Notes under the pieces: generated by a model
The model's database searches: none
What the model was told of the DNA's origin: nothing
Seen by the model: only the letters and a program-made list of their open reading frames with translations
Assembly: GCF_020618775.1 (NCBI RefSeq)
Contig: NZ_JAESVB010000017.1
Span: forward strand, 1 to 64,000
Direction of reading: 5' to 3'
DNA length: 64,000 bases
Source of the DNA: Acidisoma silvae
GTDB taxonomy: Bacteria; Pseudomonadota; Alphaproteobacteria; Acetobacterales; Acetobacteraceae
Part shown: positions 43,538 through 52,525 of the stretch, in pieces
Numbering within the stretch: position 1 is the stretch's first letter
Layout of the letters: each line of letters begins with the position of its first letter
Program-made: the position numbers and the translations under genes

Positions 43538-44448
43538 GTCAGTGTTTCCTCGGGTGTGAACAGGACGCGGCTTTGCAGTGCATCGCCAGGAGCCAACAGC
43601 ATGAGACCACCCAAATTAGCCAAGTGGTGGCCATTGGCCTGATGGGTCATAGGTTCAAAACAGAAGTAATCGCCTGCAAAATCGGGCTCAAATGTCTTGT
43701 CGGACATGAAGACAAAATAGTCACGAAAAGCCGTGTCTGCCGCGATGCTGAGGGCCAAACCTCGATCGGGCCAAGCGATACGCGCGTCGCCAGTCCAGCC
43801 AGTAAAGCCATTATTAATCCACCGGCGGGGCAAAGCACGCGATTGCACGAAATCAAGATCCAATGGCACGGCGCTGCGCAAGCCAGGCAAAAAATCTGCT
43901 TCCTCAGCAAAGAACGCCTCGGCTGGTGCTCTCAGTTCTGTTTGCGGCGTCAAGGGAAAATAGGGATGCAAGCCGAGGCCGAAGGGAAGGGGGGCGGTTC
44001 CGCAATTACGAACTTCTATTCCGACAGCCAGTGCGCCGTCCCGGGTTAATTCATAGATGATCCGAGCGTCATAACCATAAGGCCGGCCGGTTGCCGCCTT
44101 ATGGCTGAGCGCGAGATTTATCTGTGTGTCAGTCGCTAGCGTGACCGACCATTCGCTTAACCAGCCGTCGCCATGCAGGTAATGCCGATCCCATGGTTGA
44201 TTGGGTGTGAAATCGTAAGTTCGGTCCGCGATGCTGAAGTGGTTGCCAGCGACTCGGTTGCCGAATGGCACAAGTGGGAAGCAACTTGCCGTCAGCGGAT
44301 TGCCTGCATAGTTCTCAGCTGAACGCATCAGCGGGAACGACAATCCACCAGGTTGGTTCCAAGTGAAGCCGGTGACAACGGCGCCGCGCCGGTCGACGTC
44401 GAGCGTGAGCGGGCCGCGCTGCAGCCTGATGGCGAAGGGTGCCATCAA
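43534..44448 (-). CDS. aldose 1-epimerase (mutarotase)
   Basis: A 304-residue GalM-fold protein: FPLVPFGNRVAG, the active-site HYLHGDGWLSEW, GLGLHPYFPLTP with its His, and a late FCFEPMTHQANGHH carrying the conserved Glu. It speeds alpha/beta interconversion of the free sugar ahead of the C1 dehydrogenase. Four-base overlaps with genes on both sides show tight coupling with the dehydratase and the alcohol dehydrogenase. Confidence 0.88.
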   Translation of the reverse strand: MMAPFAIRLQRGPLTLDVDRRGAVVTGFTWNQPGGLSFPLMRSAENYAGNPLTASCFPLVPFGNRVAGNHFSIADRTYDFTPNQPWDRHYLHGDGWLSEWSVTLATDTQINLALSHKAATGRPYGYDARIIYELTRDGALAVGIEVRNCGTAPLPFGLGLHPYFPLTPQTELRAPAEAFFAEEADFLPGLRSAVPLDLDFVQSRALPRRWINNGFTGWTGDARIAWPDRGLALSIAADTAFRDYFVFMSDKTFEPDFAGDYFCFEPMTHQANGHHLANLGGLMLLAPGDALQSRVLFTPEETLT

Positions 44449-45491
44449 TCTTCAAGCCGAATAATGACTTTGCCTGCGCGACCGCTGGCTGCGAGAGCAT
44501 AAGCAGCAGGGGCTTCGACCAAGGAAAAGCGGTCAGTGATGATGTCACGTGGATAGCGTTTCCAATCGGCCAAATCCTCTGCGCACTGGTCCATATTGTG
44601 CAAGCTGGTGACCCAGGAACCGATGATCCGTCGCTGCTGGTGCATAAGGTCATCACTGACCTTGAAAGTAACCTCACCGGTTTCACCGATATAGACGCAT
44701 CGGCCCCAGCTATGGGTACCCTGTAACGCCAGCAGGCGTCCCCGAGGATTACCCGAGCAATCAAGCGTGACATTGGCTCCGCCGCGCGTCACTTCCCGCA
44801 CGGCCGAGAGGGTTTCCGTATTGGCGAGAAAGCCGTGGGTGACCAGTCCGAGGCGCCTGGCTACATCGACACGCTCCTGCTGAGTGTCCACGCCGATGGT
44901 CATTTTGGCGCCGCGCCCCTGCGCCAGCATGAGGGCGGCGAGGCCGACAGGGCCGAGACCTACGACCATAACGCTATCGCTGCCGGAGACTTCGCCGCGC
45001 AGGATGCCCTCATAGGCAGTGCCGACGCCGCAGGAAATGAAGCAGCCATCCTCGTAGGTGAGGCTGTCCGGCAGTTTTACGAGATCCTTCTCATCGGCGA
45101 TGAGATATTCGGCGTGGCCGCCGTCGCGCTGCCAGCCGTAAGCTGCACGTAGGGGATCGGTGCAGCTGATCTGATAGCCCTTGCGGCAGCTCCGGCAGAA
45201 GCCACAGCCTGAGATGTGATAGACTGCAACGCGGTCACCCGGCTTGAAATGGCGGCATCCCGGGCCGAGTGTTTCGACCTGGCCACTTGGCTCATGTCCG
45301 GCAATCACGCCCAGATATTTAGCCCCGCCTTCTCCGATGTGCTTGTGGTAGATGTAGTGAATATCGCTACCGCAGAGGCCGGAAGCCTTCATGCGCAGCC
45401 GAACTTGACCGATTCCGGGTTCTGGAATGTTAATCTCTCGGAGATCGACGCGATCGTCGCCAGGAAGAAAAGCAGCTATCATTTTCGTCAT
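44445..45491 (-). CDS. zinc-dependent alcohol dehydrogenase (MDR family)
   Basis: A 348-residue medium-chain dehydrogenase: catalytic Cys in GLCGSDIHYIY, GHEPSGQVE with His-Glu, the structural zinc cysteines in CGFCRSCRKGYQISC, and the cofactor loop VVGLGPVGLAALML. It resembles L-idonate, sorbitol and threonine dehydrogenases; no closer function can be read. It stands between the ABC5 permease gene and the mutarotase gene in the same direction, so it probably oxidises a polyol or sugar acid entering the same route. Confidence 0.88.
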   Translation of the reverse strand: MTKMIAAFLPGDDRVDLREINIPEPGIGQVRLRMKASGLCGSDIHYIYHKHIGEGGAKYLGVIAGHEPSGQVETLGPGCRHFKPGDRVAVYHISGCGFCRSCRKGYQISCTDPLRAAYGWQRDGGHAEYLIADEKDLVKLPDSLTYEDGCFISCGVGTAYEGILRGEVSGSDSVMVVGLGPVGLAALMLAQGRGAKMTIGVDTQQERVDVARRLGLVTHGFLANTETLSAVREVTRGGANVTLDCSGNPRGRLLALQGTHSWGRCVYIGETGEVTFKVSDDLMHQQRRIIGSWVTSLHNMDQCAEDLADWKRYPRDIITDRFSLVEAPAAYALAASGRAGKVIIRLED

Positions 45492-45508
45492 GGTGCGGTT
45501 CCTGAGTT

Positions 45509-46501
45509 TTAGTGTCTGCCGCGGCCAGACCGGCGCAGAGCGGCGACATTGAGCAGAACGGCGGCGACAATGATGACGCCACGCACCATGTCCTGCACGA
45601 ATGAATTGATGCCGTAGAGTACAAGACCGTCGCCGATGACGGTAATGGCGAGTACGCCGAGTAGCGTGCCGAGCATGGAGCCGCGGCCGCCGGACAAAGC
45701 CGTTCCCCCCACGACAACGCCCGCGATAACGTCGAACTCTAGGCCTTCCGCCGCACCCGCGTTACCTGTGCCGAGGCGCGCGAGCAGCATGACGGCAGTG
45801 ATGGCCGCCATGAGGCCAGACAAAGTGAAGACCAGAATACGAATCCGTGTGACATTGATACCGCAAAGCCGAGCTGCACTGGCGTTGCCACCGACTGCGT
45901 AGACTGAACGCCCGAAGGCAGTCTTGCGGGAAACAAAAACGAAGAGCCCAAACAGAATAATCATGACAACGGCTGAGACTGGAAGGCCGAAGACATTGTC
46001 TCCCATCCAATCCAGCGTGTCATTGTCATCGAAACTCACCGGCAGTGCATTGGTCATAAACAAGGCGAGACCACGCAATGCGCTCCAGAGACCGAGAGTC
46101 GCTACGAAGGAGGGCACATTGAAGACGCCCCGAAGGGCGCCGGCGACACTGCCGAGCGCGGCGCCGAGGACGAGCCCTGCACCAAGCGAAATGGCCAACG
46201 GCTCATGCCATTTGAGGAGAAAGGCCATGACCACTGAAATGAATGCGACCATCGGGCCGACGCTAATGTCGATCTCGCCAGCCACAATCACAAGCGTTTG
46301 AGCCCAGGCCGCAATGCCAATGGTCGAGCCATCGCGTAAGATATTTACCTGGTTATTTGCGCTGAGAAATCCGGGTGAGATAATGCCGAAAATTACATAA
46401 AGAACGACGATGATGGCTATGAGACCGAATTCATTGACATGGCCAGATAACCTATTGGTTTTTTGGCGTGCCGTCGGGGGTGCGATCGCTGATGCAGTCA
46501 T
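45509..46501 (-). CDS. sugar ABC transporter permease, RbsC-like (ABC5)
   Basis: A 330-residue permease: VIVAGEIDISVGPMVAFISVV near residue 80, AFGRSVYAVGGNASAARLCGI in the coupling loop and VVVGGTALSGGRGSMLGTLLG. It lies 11 bases after the ATPase stop and 17 before the alcohol dehydrogenase start, so the transporter and the sugar-oxidising enzymes form one reverse operon. Confidence 0.91.
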   Translation of the reverse strand: MTASAIAPPTARQKTNRLSGHVNEFGLIAIIVVLYVIFGIISPGFLSANNQVNILRDGSTIGIAAWAQTLVIVAGEIDISVGPMVAFISVVMAFLLKWHEPLAISLGAGLVLGAALGSVAGALRGVFNVPSFVATLGLWSALRGLALFMTNALPVSFDDNDTLDWMGDNVFGLPVSAVVMIILFGLFVFVSRKTAFGRSVYAVGGNASAARLCGINVTRIRILVFTLSGLMAAITAVMLLARLGTGNAGAAEGLEFDVIAGVVVGGTALSGGRGSMLGTLLGVLAITVIGDGLVLYGINSFVQDMVRGVIIVAAVLLNVAALRRSGRGRH

Positions 46502-46512
46502 GGGTCTGATCC

Positions 46513-48006
46513 TCAGCCGATGCAGGCGGCCAGCAGCCGCTCAGCATCGATTTTTGGGGCGGCGTGTTCCTCGGCAATCTGGCCGTTACGCAGAACAAGG
46601 ACGCGATCGCAAACGTGATCGAGTTCTTCTATCTCGCTGGAAACGAAAAGAATGGATTTCCCTTCGCGCGCCAGGCTGCGGATGATGTCATAGATCTGGT
46701 TCTTGGCTTCGACATCGACGCCACGCGTTGGTTCATCCAGCAGTAGGATGCGGGAGCCGGCATGAATCCAGCGGCCGATGACCACCTTCTGCTGGTTGCC
46801 ACCGGACAAGGTGGCAATTGGCGTTGTTGTTGCAGCGGTTTTGACGTGCAGCCTGCTGATGATGGCGCGCGTTGCTTCGGCGATGACCTTGTTGGAAAGA
46901 ATGCCGGCGCGGTCGACCTGCCGAAAGTCGGTGGCAACCGTATTCTCGTCCACGCCCAGCATCGGGATGATGCCGTCTTCCTTTCGACTTTCCGGCGTAT
47001 AGCCGAAGCCCAACTGAATCATGTCAGTGTAACGACGTGGAGCCGGCGCACCGGCCACCAGAACTTGACCGGAGAGCGGCTTGCTTAGCCCCATAATGCT
47101 TTCAAACAGTTCGGTGCGGCCGGAGCCGAGCAGACCGGCAATCCCCAGGACTTCGCCACGCCGCAGGGCGAAAGTAACGCCATTGAGCTTCGGCGGCACG
47201 GCAAGATTCCGAACTTCCAGCACGGTCTCACCACCCGATTGGGGTATGATGGTCCGGGTTTGCTCGCTGCGCCCGAGCATCATCTGCACAATATCTTCAG
47301 TGCGCGCTTCCGCGACCGGCAAGGTAGAGATGATGCGGCCGTCGCGCAGGACTGTCGCAGTATCGGCAAGACGCCGGATTTCGTTCATGCGATGGCTGAC
47401 ATAAAGAACTGCGACGCCCTGGGCCGCGACCTCGCGCACGGCGGCGCAGACCTGATCAACTTCTGCCGCGGCAAGCGAGCTTGTCGGCTCATCGAGAATA
47501 ACAAGGCGTGGCGAGCCCTGAAACGCGCGTGCGATTTCCACCATTTGCTGCGCGGCGGGGCTGAGTGCCGAAATGAGCAGGAAAGGATCGAGTTTAAGAC
47601 CGAGCCTTAACAGCGCATGGCGAGTCGCCTCTGCCATGCTGCGATGGTCAAGAATACCATGGGCACGGGGCCAGGCACCGAGGAACATATTCTCGGCGAT
47701 GCTCATGCTGGGTACCAGGCTCAGTTCTTGATAGACAGCGCGCAGGCCGCGCCCCGCAGCTTCCCGCGTACGGCCTGCCCCTTGTATCGCGAGCGGCTTG
47801 CCATTCAGCAGCACCACACCCTCATCTGGAGTTTCCGCACCGGTCAGCAGCCGGATAAGCGTTGACTTGCCGGCGCCGTTTTTGCCTAGAATGGCACGCA
47901 CCTCGCCGGGCTGAACTGAGAAGGCCACGCCATCGAGCGCAAGCACACCGGGATAGCGACGAGTGGCGCGGCGCAGTTCAGCAATGGGGGGAATCGTCTG
48001 GCTCAT
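46513..48006 (-). CDS. sugar ABC transporter ATP-binding protein, RbsA-like (ABC5)
   Basis: A 497-residue double ATPase. Domain 1: Walker A GKNGAGKST, LVILDEPTSSLA, LYVSHRMNEI. Domain 2: the usual degenerate P-loop GLLGSGRTEL, LSGGNQQKVVIGR and a standard Walker B LLLDEPTRGVDV, unlike the altered ones in ABC1 and ABC4. The start at 48006 (MSQTIPP) gives the family length; the open frame reaches 48141 but overlaps the binding-protein gene. Only a weak GAGG-type site is visible upstream. Confidence 0.91.
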   Translation of the reverse strand: MSQTIPPIAELRRATRRYPGVLALDGVAFSVQPGEVRAILGKNGAGKSTLIRLLTGAETPDEGVVLLNGKPLAIQGAGRTREAAGRGLRAVYQELSLVPSMSIAENMFLGAWPRAHGILDHRSMAEATRHALLRLGLKLDPFLLISALSPAAQQMVEIARAFQGSPRLVILDEPTSSLAAAEVDQVCAAVREVAAQGVAVLYVSHRMNEIRRLADTATVLRDGRIISTLPVAEARTEDIVQMMLGRSEQTRTIIPQSGGETVLEVRNLAVPPKLNGVTFALRRGEVLGIAGLLGSGRTELFESIMGLSKPLSGQVLVAGAPAPRRYTDMIQLGFGYTPESRKEDGIIPMLGVDENTVATDFRQVDRAGILSNKVIAEATRAIISRLHVKTAATTTPIATLSGGNQQKVVIGRWIHAGSRILLLDEPTRGVDVEAKNQIYDIIRSLAREGKSILFVSSEIEELDHVCDRVLVLRNGQIAEEHAAPKIDAERLLAACIG

Positions 48007-48025
48007 CGCGTTTAGGTCCACTGCC

Positions 48026-48997
48026 TCAGGGCAGACCGTCGCTATGGGCCGAGAGCCAAGCGTTTGCTGCGTCAGGTGTGGTGTAAAGACCGATCGCCGC
48101 CGGCACGATCGGATTCGCCGGGGTTTTGCCATCGACGGCATCTATCGCTTCCTGAATTGCAAGATGGCCGACCGCCTTGCCGGATATATCGACGACAGCC
48201 TTCAGCACCTTGTGCTCAGCCAGGGAATGGGCGATGTCGGTTGTCATATCGCTACCAAAAACCACGACGCTTTTGCCGCTTTGCTGAACGGCGCGCGTCG
48301 CTCCCAGTGTGGCGCCCCCAGACTCACCGAAGAAAGCGTTAAGATCGGGGTGCGCGGTCAGGATCTTCTCCGATACCGCAAGAGAAGCATCGACTGTCGT
48401 GCCCTGCTGGTTGTCGACAAGGGTTGCATCCGGCACGCGCTTGAGGAGCGCGGCTTGGAACCCCTTGCGGCGGTTGATGCAGACCTCGACGAATTCACAG
48501 TTAACGACGCCGATTTTCGGAGACTTGACGCCGGCCTTGATGAAATAGTCAGCAGCGGCGTCGCCCAGCTTGGCCCCGAAAGCCACAGGATCGCCTACAA
48601 CATAGGCATAGACATATTTCTTCATGGCCACGTCGTTGACGCAGGTATTATAGCAGACGACAGGAATACCGGCTTGATGCGCGCGGCGGATAGCATGGAC
48701 AGAGCCATCCGCGGACACAGCCGACAACAGAATGGCCTTCACATTCGCTGAAATCAGCGTATCGATGAAAGCGCTCTCTTTTGACGGATCATCCTGAGCT
48801 GTCGTCTCGACAAGCCGGATGGAGCGATGCATGCCAGCGGCACCGTCCTGCACGCCTTTTCGCACGCCGGCATAATAGCCCTGCGAGTCGAGATAGATTG
48901 CGCCGATGCCAACCTGGGGCGCCGCGTGTGCCGCAATGCTGCCGATAACGATTACAAAGCTGCCGATCGCTGCGGCGAAAAAGCCAAGAAAACGCAT
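48026..48997 (-). CDS. sugar ABC transporter substrate-binding protein (ABC5)
   Basis: A 323-residue periplasmic binding protein with a classical signal peptide (MRFLGFFAAAIGSF to AAHAA). The family body shows FIDTLISANVKAILLSAVSA, VVCYNTCVND, INRRKGFQAAL, FFGESGGATLGA and VFGSDMTTDIAH. GGGAGGGGG shortly before the ATG supports 48997. It heads the operon ABC5-ADH-mutarotase-dehydratase-SDR and faces the DgoR-like regulator across 89 bases. Confidence 0.9.
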   Translation of the reverse strand: MRFLGFFAAAIGSFVIVIGSIAAHAAPQVGIGAIYLDSQGYYAGVRKGVQDGAAGMHRSIRLVETTAQDDPSKESAFIDTLISANVKAILLSAVSADGSVHAIRRAHQAGIPVVCYNTCVNDVAMKKYVYAYVVGDPVAFGAKLGDAAADYFIKAGVKSPKIGVVNCEFVEVCINRRKGFQAALLKRVPDATLVDNQQGTTVDASLAVSEKILTAHPDLNAFFGESGGATLGATRAVQQSGKSVVVFGSDMTTDIAHSLAEHKVLKAVVDISGKAVGHLAIQEAIDAVDGKTPANPIVPAAIGLYTTPDAANAWLSAHSDGLP

Positions 48998-49086
48998 ATT
49001 ATCCCCCTCCCTGATCCGCATTTTTTGTTTCCCTTGATCCAGGATGCGGTATGATTTAATTTAAAGACTAGTCGGATGAATGAAGA
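48998..49086. promoter_or_regulatory. divergent control region of ABC5 and the DgoR-like gene
   Basis: This 89-base gap must hold both promoters. GACTAGTC (49066-49073) is a perfect 8-bp palindrome about 14 bases before the regulator start, within TAGTCGGAT (49069-49077), a near copy of TGGTCGGAT found before ABC6 (49862-49870). It is a candidate operator for the regulator; the short length makes it tentative. Confidence 0.3.
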
Positions 49087-49806
49087 ATGCAAGTCGGAAA
49101 TCAAACACGTCCTCGGGTTCATCAGAATGTCGTCGCGGAGCTAGCGCGCAGGATATTGTCGGGAGAGATCCCATCTGGAGGCATTCTGGCCAGCATGCAG
49201 GACCTGGCTGATGAGTTGAGCGTCAGCCGTTCTGCTCTGCGGGAGGCAATCAAAGTTCTGAGTGCGAAAGGCATGGTTGAGGTACGGCCGCGGATTGGCA
49301 CGCGTGTCCGGCCCAGATCTGGCTGGAACCTGATGGACCCGGAGCTTCTGTCCTGGTGCGGGCTCGACTTCGATCATCACCTTCTGGAAAGCCTGCTCAA
49401 ATGCCGGCAGTTGATTGAGCCAGGGGCAGCAGCGATGGCAGCAGCCAATGCGAATGCCGGTCAGCTCGCGATGATAGAAAACGCTTTCTTAAGAATGAAG
49501 GCGGCGACCTCACTTGCTGAGCGCCTGCAAGCAGATTTGGATTTTCACGTCTCGGTCTTATCTGCGAGCGGCAATATATTTTTGGAGCAATGGGGAGGCA
49601 CTATTTCGTCAATTTTGCTCGCCGCATTCCGCATTTCGACCGAGACCGCGCCATCGGATGACGAGGCTTTCGACGTTCATGCGGAAGTTCTGGATGCGAT
49701 CCGCCTCAGGAACGCGCCCAGAGCCGACCGTGCGATGCGGCGTCTCCTGACAGTTGCTGCAAAAGACCTGCACGTAGCGGAGGGTGCGGTTCAAAAGGCG
49801 TCTTAA
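49087..49806 (+). CDS. GntR family regulator, DgoR-like
   Basis: A 239-residue FadR-type regulator: HTH RILSGEIPSGGILASMQDLA and LSVSRSALREAIKVLSAKG, then GWNLMDPELLSWCGLD, a phrase close to that of the galactonate repressor DgoR, and an FCD domain with DLDFHVSVLSASGNIFL. It is divergent from the ABC5/galactonate-type operon, which it most likely represses until the sugar acid is present. It could also act on ABC6, whose first gene begins 155 bases further on. Confidence 0.88.
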   Translation: MQVGNQTRPRVHQNVVAELARRILSGEIPSGGILASMQDLADELSVSRSALREAIKVLSAKGMVEVRPRIGTRVRPRSGWNLMDPELLSWCGLDFDHHLLESLLKCRQLIEPGAAAMAAANANAGQLAMIENAFLRMKAATSLAERLQADLDFHVSVLSASGNIFLEQWGGTISSILLAAFRISTETAPSDDEAFDVHAEVLDAIRLRNAPRADRAMRRLLTVAAKDLHVAEGAVQKAS

Positions 49807-49848
49807 GTGGAGCGAACGATTGTTACAACGCAAGACAAATAACCACAC

Positions 49849-49870
49849 TTGACACATTTAATGGTCGGAT
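49849..49870 (+). promoter_or_regulatory. possible -35 and operator half-site before ABC6
   Basis: TTGACA at 49849-49854 is a consensus -35, but the bases 17 positions on give no good -10. TGGTCGGAT (49862-49870) lies just inside and recurs in inverted form as ATCCGACCA before ABC4 (34263-34271). A shared regulator is possible; the evidence is slight. Confidence 0.25.
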
Positions 49871-49961
49871 GTTTGTCTGCGGCAGCTTCCTGATATGAGC
49901 GCCGGCGAAAGTCACTGCCGGCAAAACAACAATGATAAGAAACGTCCAGAAGGAGTGGCTT

Positions 49962-50951
49962 ATGTCTGATCGCATTTGGCGACTTGCAGCGTCGCTTGCC
50001 GTGGCAGCGGGGCTTGGCGGGGCAGGGGCGCATGCCGCCTTCGCCCAGGATCCGTCATTGACGATCGCCTATATCCAAAAGCAAGGCGACCAGCAGTATT
50101 TTGTCGATGAGGCGCAGGGGGCAAAGGATGAGGCCAAAGCGCTCGGCCATGTCAAAGTGAATGTTGTCAACGTTCAGATGGACGCAAATGCCGCCATCAG
50201 CGCGATGAATGTCATGGTCGGGCAGAAGGTGAGCGGGATCGCCATCGTGGTGCCGGATCAGCAGATAGGCCCGCAGGTAATCGACATGGCGACTCAGGCC
50301 AAGATTCCGCTTGTCTCCTCTGATGACCCGATTAAAAGCGGCACCGGGTCGCTTGCTCCTTTTGTCGGCTTCGATGGTTATCAGATGGGCTATAAGGTTG
50401 GGCAAGCAGCGGGCGCGTTATATAAGAAAGCTGGCTGGACGGCATCGACAACCCGTGTGGCGGCCGCCTTCGAAGAACAGCTTTCAGTCTGCCAGGACCG
50501 CGAGCACGGCGAAGAAGATGGATTCAAGGCCGCCGGCGGGGATGTGCCAACGATCGTCAAGATCGGCACGGATAATTCCGTGGTTGATGCCCAGAACCGA
50601 ACCGGTGCCGTTGTCACGGCTAATCCGCAAATCAAGCACTGGGTGGTCTGGGGCTGTAACGATGAGAACGAGACAGGTGCTGTAACGGCGCTCGCCAATG
50701 CGGGCCTGCCTGCGGACAACATCATCGGCGTCGGGCTTGGTGCTTATCTCACTTGCAAGGATTGGCAGGCGGGCCAGACGTCAGGCAACAAGGCTGCGCT
50801 TTTTATCAGTGGTCACGATGTCGGAAGTGCTGCCATCAAAGTTCTGGTAGAAAGTATCCGTAATCACACGCCGCTCCCAGCAAAAACGATTGCCAATACG
50901 ACGATCGTGACACCCGCTAATTGGAAGGGCGTCATGGGCGGCTGCAGCTAG
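49962..50951 (+). CDS. sugar ABC transporter substrate-binding protein, arabinose-binding-like (ABC6)
   Basis: A 329-residue periplasmic binding protein with a signal peptide ending AAFAQ. IAYIQKQGDQQYFVDEAQGA, QKVSGIAIVVPDQQIGPQVI, VSSDDPI and WGCNDENETGAVTAL resemble the L-arabinose-binding protein AraF more than the ribose group. AAGGAG eight bases upstream fixes the ATG at 49962. First gene of ABC6; no enzymes accompany this transporter. Confidence 0.89.
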   Translation: MSDRIWRLAASLAVAAGLGGAGAHAAFAQDPSLTIAYIQKQGDQQYFVDEAQGAKDEAKALGHVKVNVVNVQMDANAAISAMNVMVGQKVSGIAIVVPDQQIGPQVIDMATQAKIPLVSSDDPIKSGTGSLAPFVGFDGYQMGYKVGQAAGALYKKAGWTASTTRVAAAFEEQLSVCQDREHGEEDGFKAAGGDVPTIVKIGTDNSVVDAQNRTGAVVTANPQIKHWVVWGCNDENETGAVTALANAGLPADNIIGVGLGAYLTCKDWQAGQTSGNKAALFISGHDVGSAAIKVLVESIRNHTPLPAKTIANTTIVTPANWKGVMGGCS

Positions 50952-50957
50952 GTCTGA

Positions 50958-51007
50958 ATCGGAGAGGCGTGCTCTACGCGCGACTTCCCGTTTTCCTTAT
51001 CTCCGAT
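50958..51007 (+). promoter_or_regulatory. inverted repeat between ABC6 binding-protein and ATPase genes
   Basis: ATCGGAGA (50958-50965) and TCTCCGAT (51000-51007) pair perfectly across 34 bases, and a small inner stem (GCGT/ACGC) lies within. It is in the 74-base gap after the binding-protein stop, the same place as the repeats of ABC1 and ABC3. No T-run follows. Confidence 0.45.
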
Positions 51008-51025
51008 AATGAAAGAACCTCAGCA

Positions 51026-52525
51026 ATGACAGGTGCTGTGCTCCTGCACATGGATGACGTTGCCAAGCGCTTCGGCCCAGTTCAGGCGCTTCGCGGCGTG
51101 TCACTCAATGCCCGCGCTGGAGAGGTTCTGGCCCTGATGGGAGAGAACGGCGCGGGCAAGTCTACTTTGCTTCGCTTGATGAGCGGCGTGCATCAGCCAG
51201 ACGGCGGCAATATTACCGTGGACGGACAGCGCGTAGTCTTCGCGACGCCTCAGGCGGCGCGTGCGGCCGGGGTGCGTGTAGTGGCGCAGGAGCCGGAGAT
51301 TATCCCCGATGTTTCGGTCGCCGAGAATGTCTATGCCGGGGCGCTTCCGCGGCGCGGGTGCATTTTCGACCGTGCCGGGCTGCGCGCGCAATTGGAGCAG
51401 GATTTGGCCCGTTACGGTTTTACCGGCGTGCTGGACCCCGCACAGCTCGGACGAAGCCTATCGCCAGCGCAAAGGCAAGTCATCGAAATTCTCCGTGCAC
51501 TCACCGGTGGCGCGCGCGTTATCGCTTTCGACGAGCCGACGTCCTCACTCTCAGATCATGAGGTCGAAAGCCTATTCCGCCTCATTGCGCAACTGAAGGC
51601 CGAGGACATTGCCGTCATCTATGTCTCGCATCGCATGAAGGAGATTTTCCGTATAGCCGACCGCATCCTTGTTCTTCGTGACGGCGCCTCGGTGGGAGAA
51701 CGGCAGGCAGCAGAGACGGATGAGCCTGAACTGGTGCGGATGATGGTAGGGCGTGATCTCTCTGCACTTTTTCCACGCAGTCCCCGCAGCGTGGGGGCTC
51801 CCGTGTTGAGCCTCCACAATATCACCACTGAGGATGTGACGAGTGTGAGTTTTAATGTGCGCGCAGGAGAAATCGTGGCGCTCGCCGGGCTGGTTGGGGC
51901 AGGCCGCACTGAACTCGCGCATGCCATTATCGGCGATACACCCATTGCGTCTGGTCATATTGAGGTTGAAGGCAGGCAGCTGACGCTTCGCTCCCCGCGG
52001 GACGCGGTGAAGGCGGGCCTGGCGCTGGCGCCGGAAGAGCGCAAGCAGCAAGCCCTGCTGATGAAGCGCTCGGTGCGGGACAATATCTGCCTCGCCATTC
52101 TTGGCCGTCTCCAGCGCTGGCGGGTCGTCAGCCGAACAGAAGAAGGGCGTATTGCGCGCCGCTATGTTCAGGAACTCCGCGTACGCACACCGACGATCGA
52201 TCAAGAAGTTGCCACGTTGTCCGGTGGCAACCAGCAGAAAACGGTCCTCGCACGATGGCTTGCGCGGGAAGCGAAATTGCTCATCCTGGACGAGCCAACA
52301 CGCGGCGTGGATGTCGGCGCCAAGGCCGATATTTATGCCATCATCGACAAGCTCGCGGCCCAGGGAAGCGCCATCTTGGTGATATCTTCTGAATTGCCGG
52401 AGGTGCTGGGTTTGGCCGACCGCATCCTTGTCATGCAAGGTGGCCGTATCCGCGGGGAGATAAGTCGAGCTGAGGCGACAGAAGAAAAGATACTCAGCCT
52501 CGCTATATTGGAGAATGCAGCGTGA
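51026..52525 (+). CDS. sugar ABC transporter ATP-binding protein, RbsA-like (ABC6)
   Basis: A 499-residue double ATPase. Domain 1: Walker A GENGAGKST, VIAFDEPTSSLS, IYVSHRMKEI. Domain 2: degenerate P-loop GLVGAGRTEL, LSGGNQQKTVLAR and intact Walker B LILDEPTRGVDV. The ATG at 51026 matches family length; the frame runs on upstream into the binding-protein gene without a ribosome site. Its stop overlaps the permease start (GTGA). Confidence 0.91.
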   Translation: MTGAVLLHMDDVAKRFGPVQALRGVSLNARAGEVLALMGENGAGKSTLLRLMSGVHQPDGGNITVDGQRVVFATPQAARAAGVRVVAQEPEIIPDVSVAENVYAGALPRRGCIFDRAGLRAQLEQDLARYGFTGVLDPAQLGRSLSPAQRQVIEILRALTGGARVIAFDEPTSSLSDHEVESLFRLIAQLKAEDIAVIYVSHRMKEIFRIADRILVLRDGASVGERQAAETDEPELVRMMVGRDLSALFPRSPRSVGAPVLSLHNITTEDVTSVSFNVRAGEIVALAGLVGAGRTELAHAIIGDTPIASGHIEVEGRQLTLRSPRDAVKAGLALAPEERKQQALLMKRSVRDNICLAILGRLQRWRVVSRTEEGRIARRYVQELRVRTPTIDQEVATLSGGNQQKTVLARWLAREAKLLILDEPTRGVDVGAKADIYAIIDKLAAQGSAILVISSELPEVLGLADRILVMQGGRIRGEISRAEATEEKILSLAILENAA

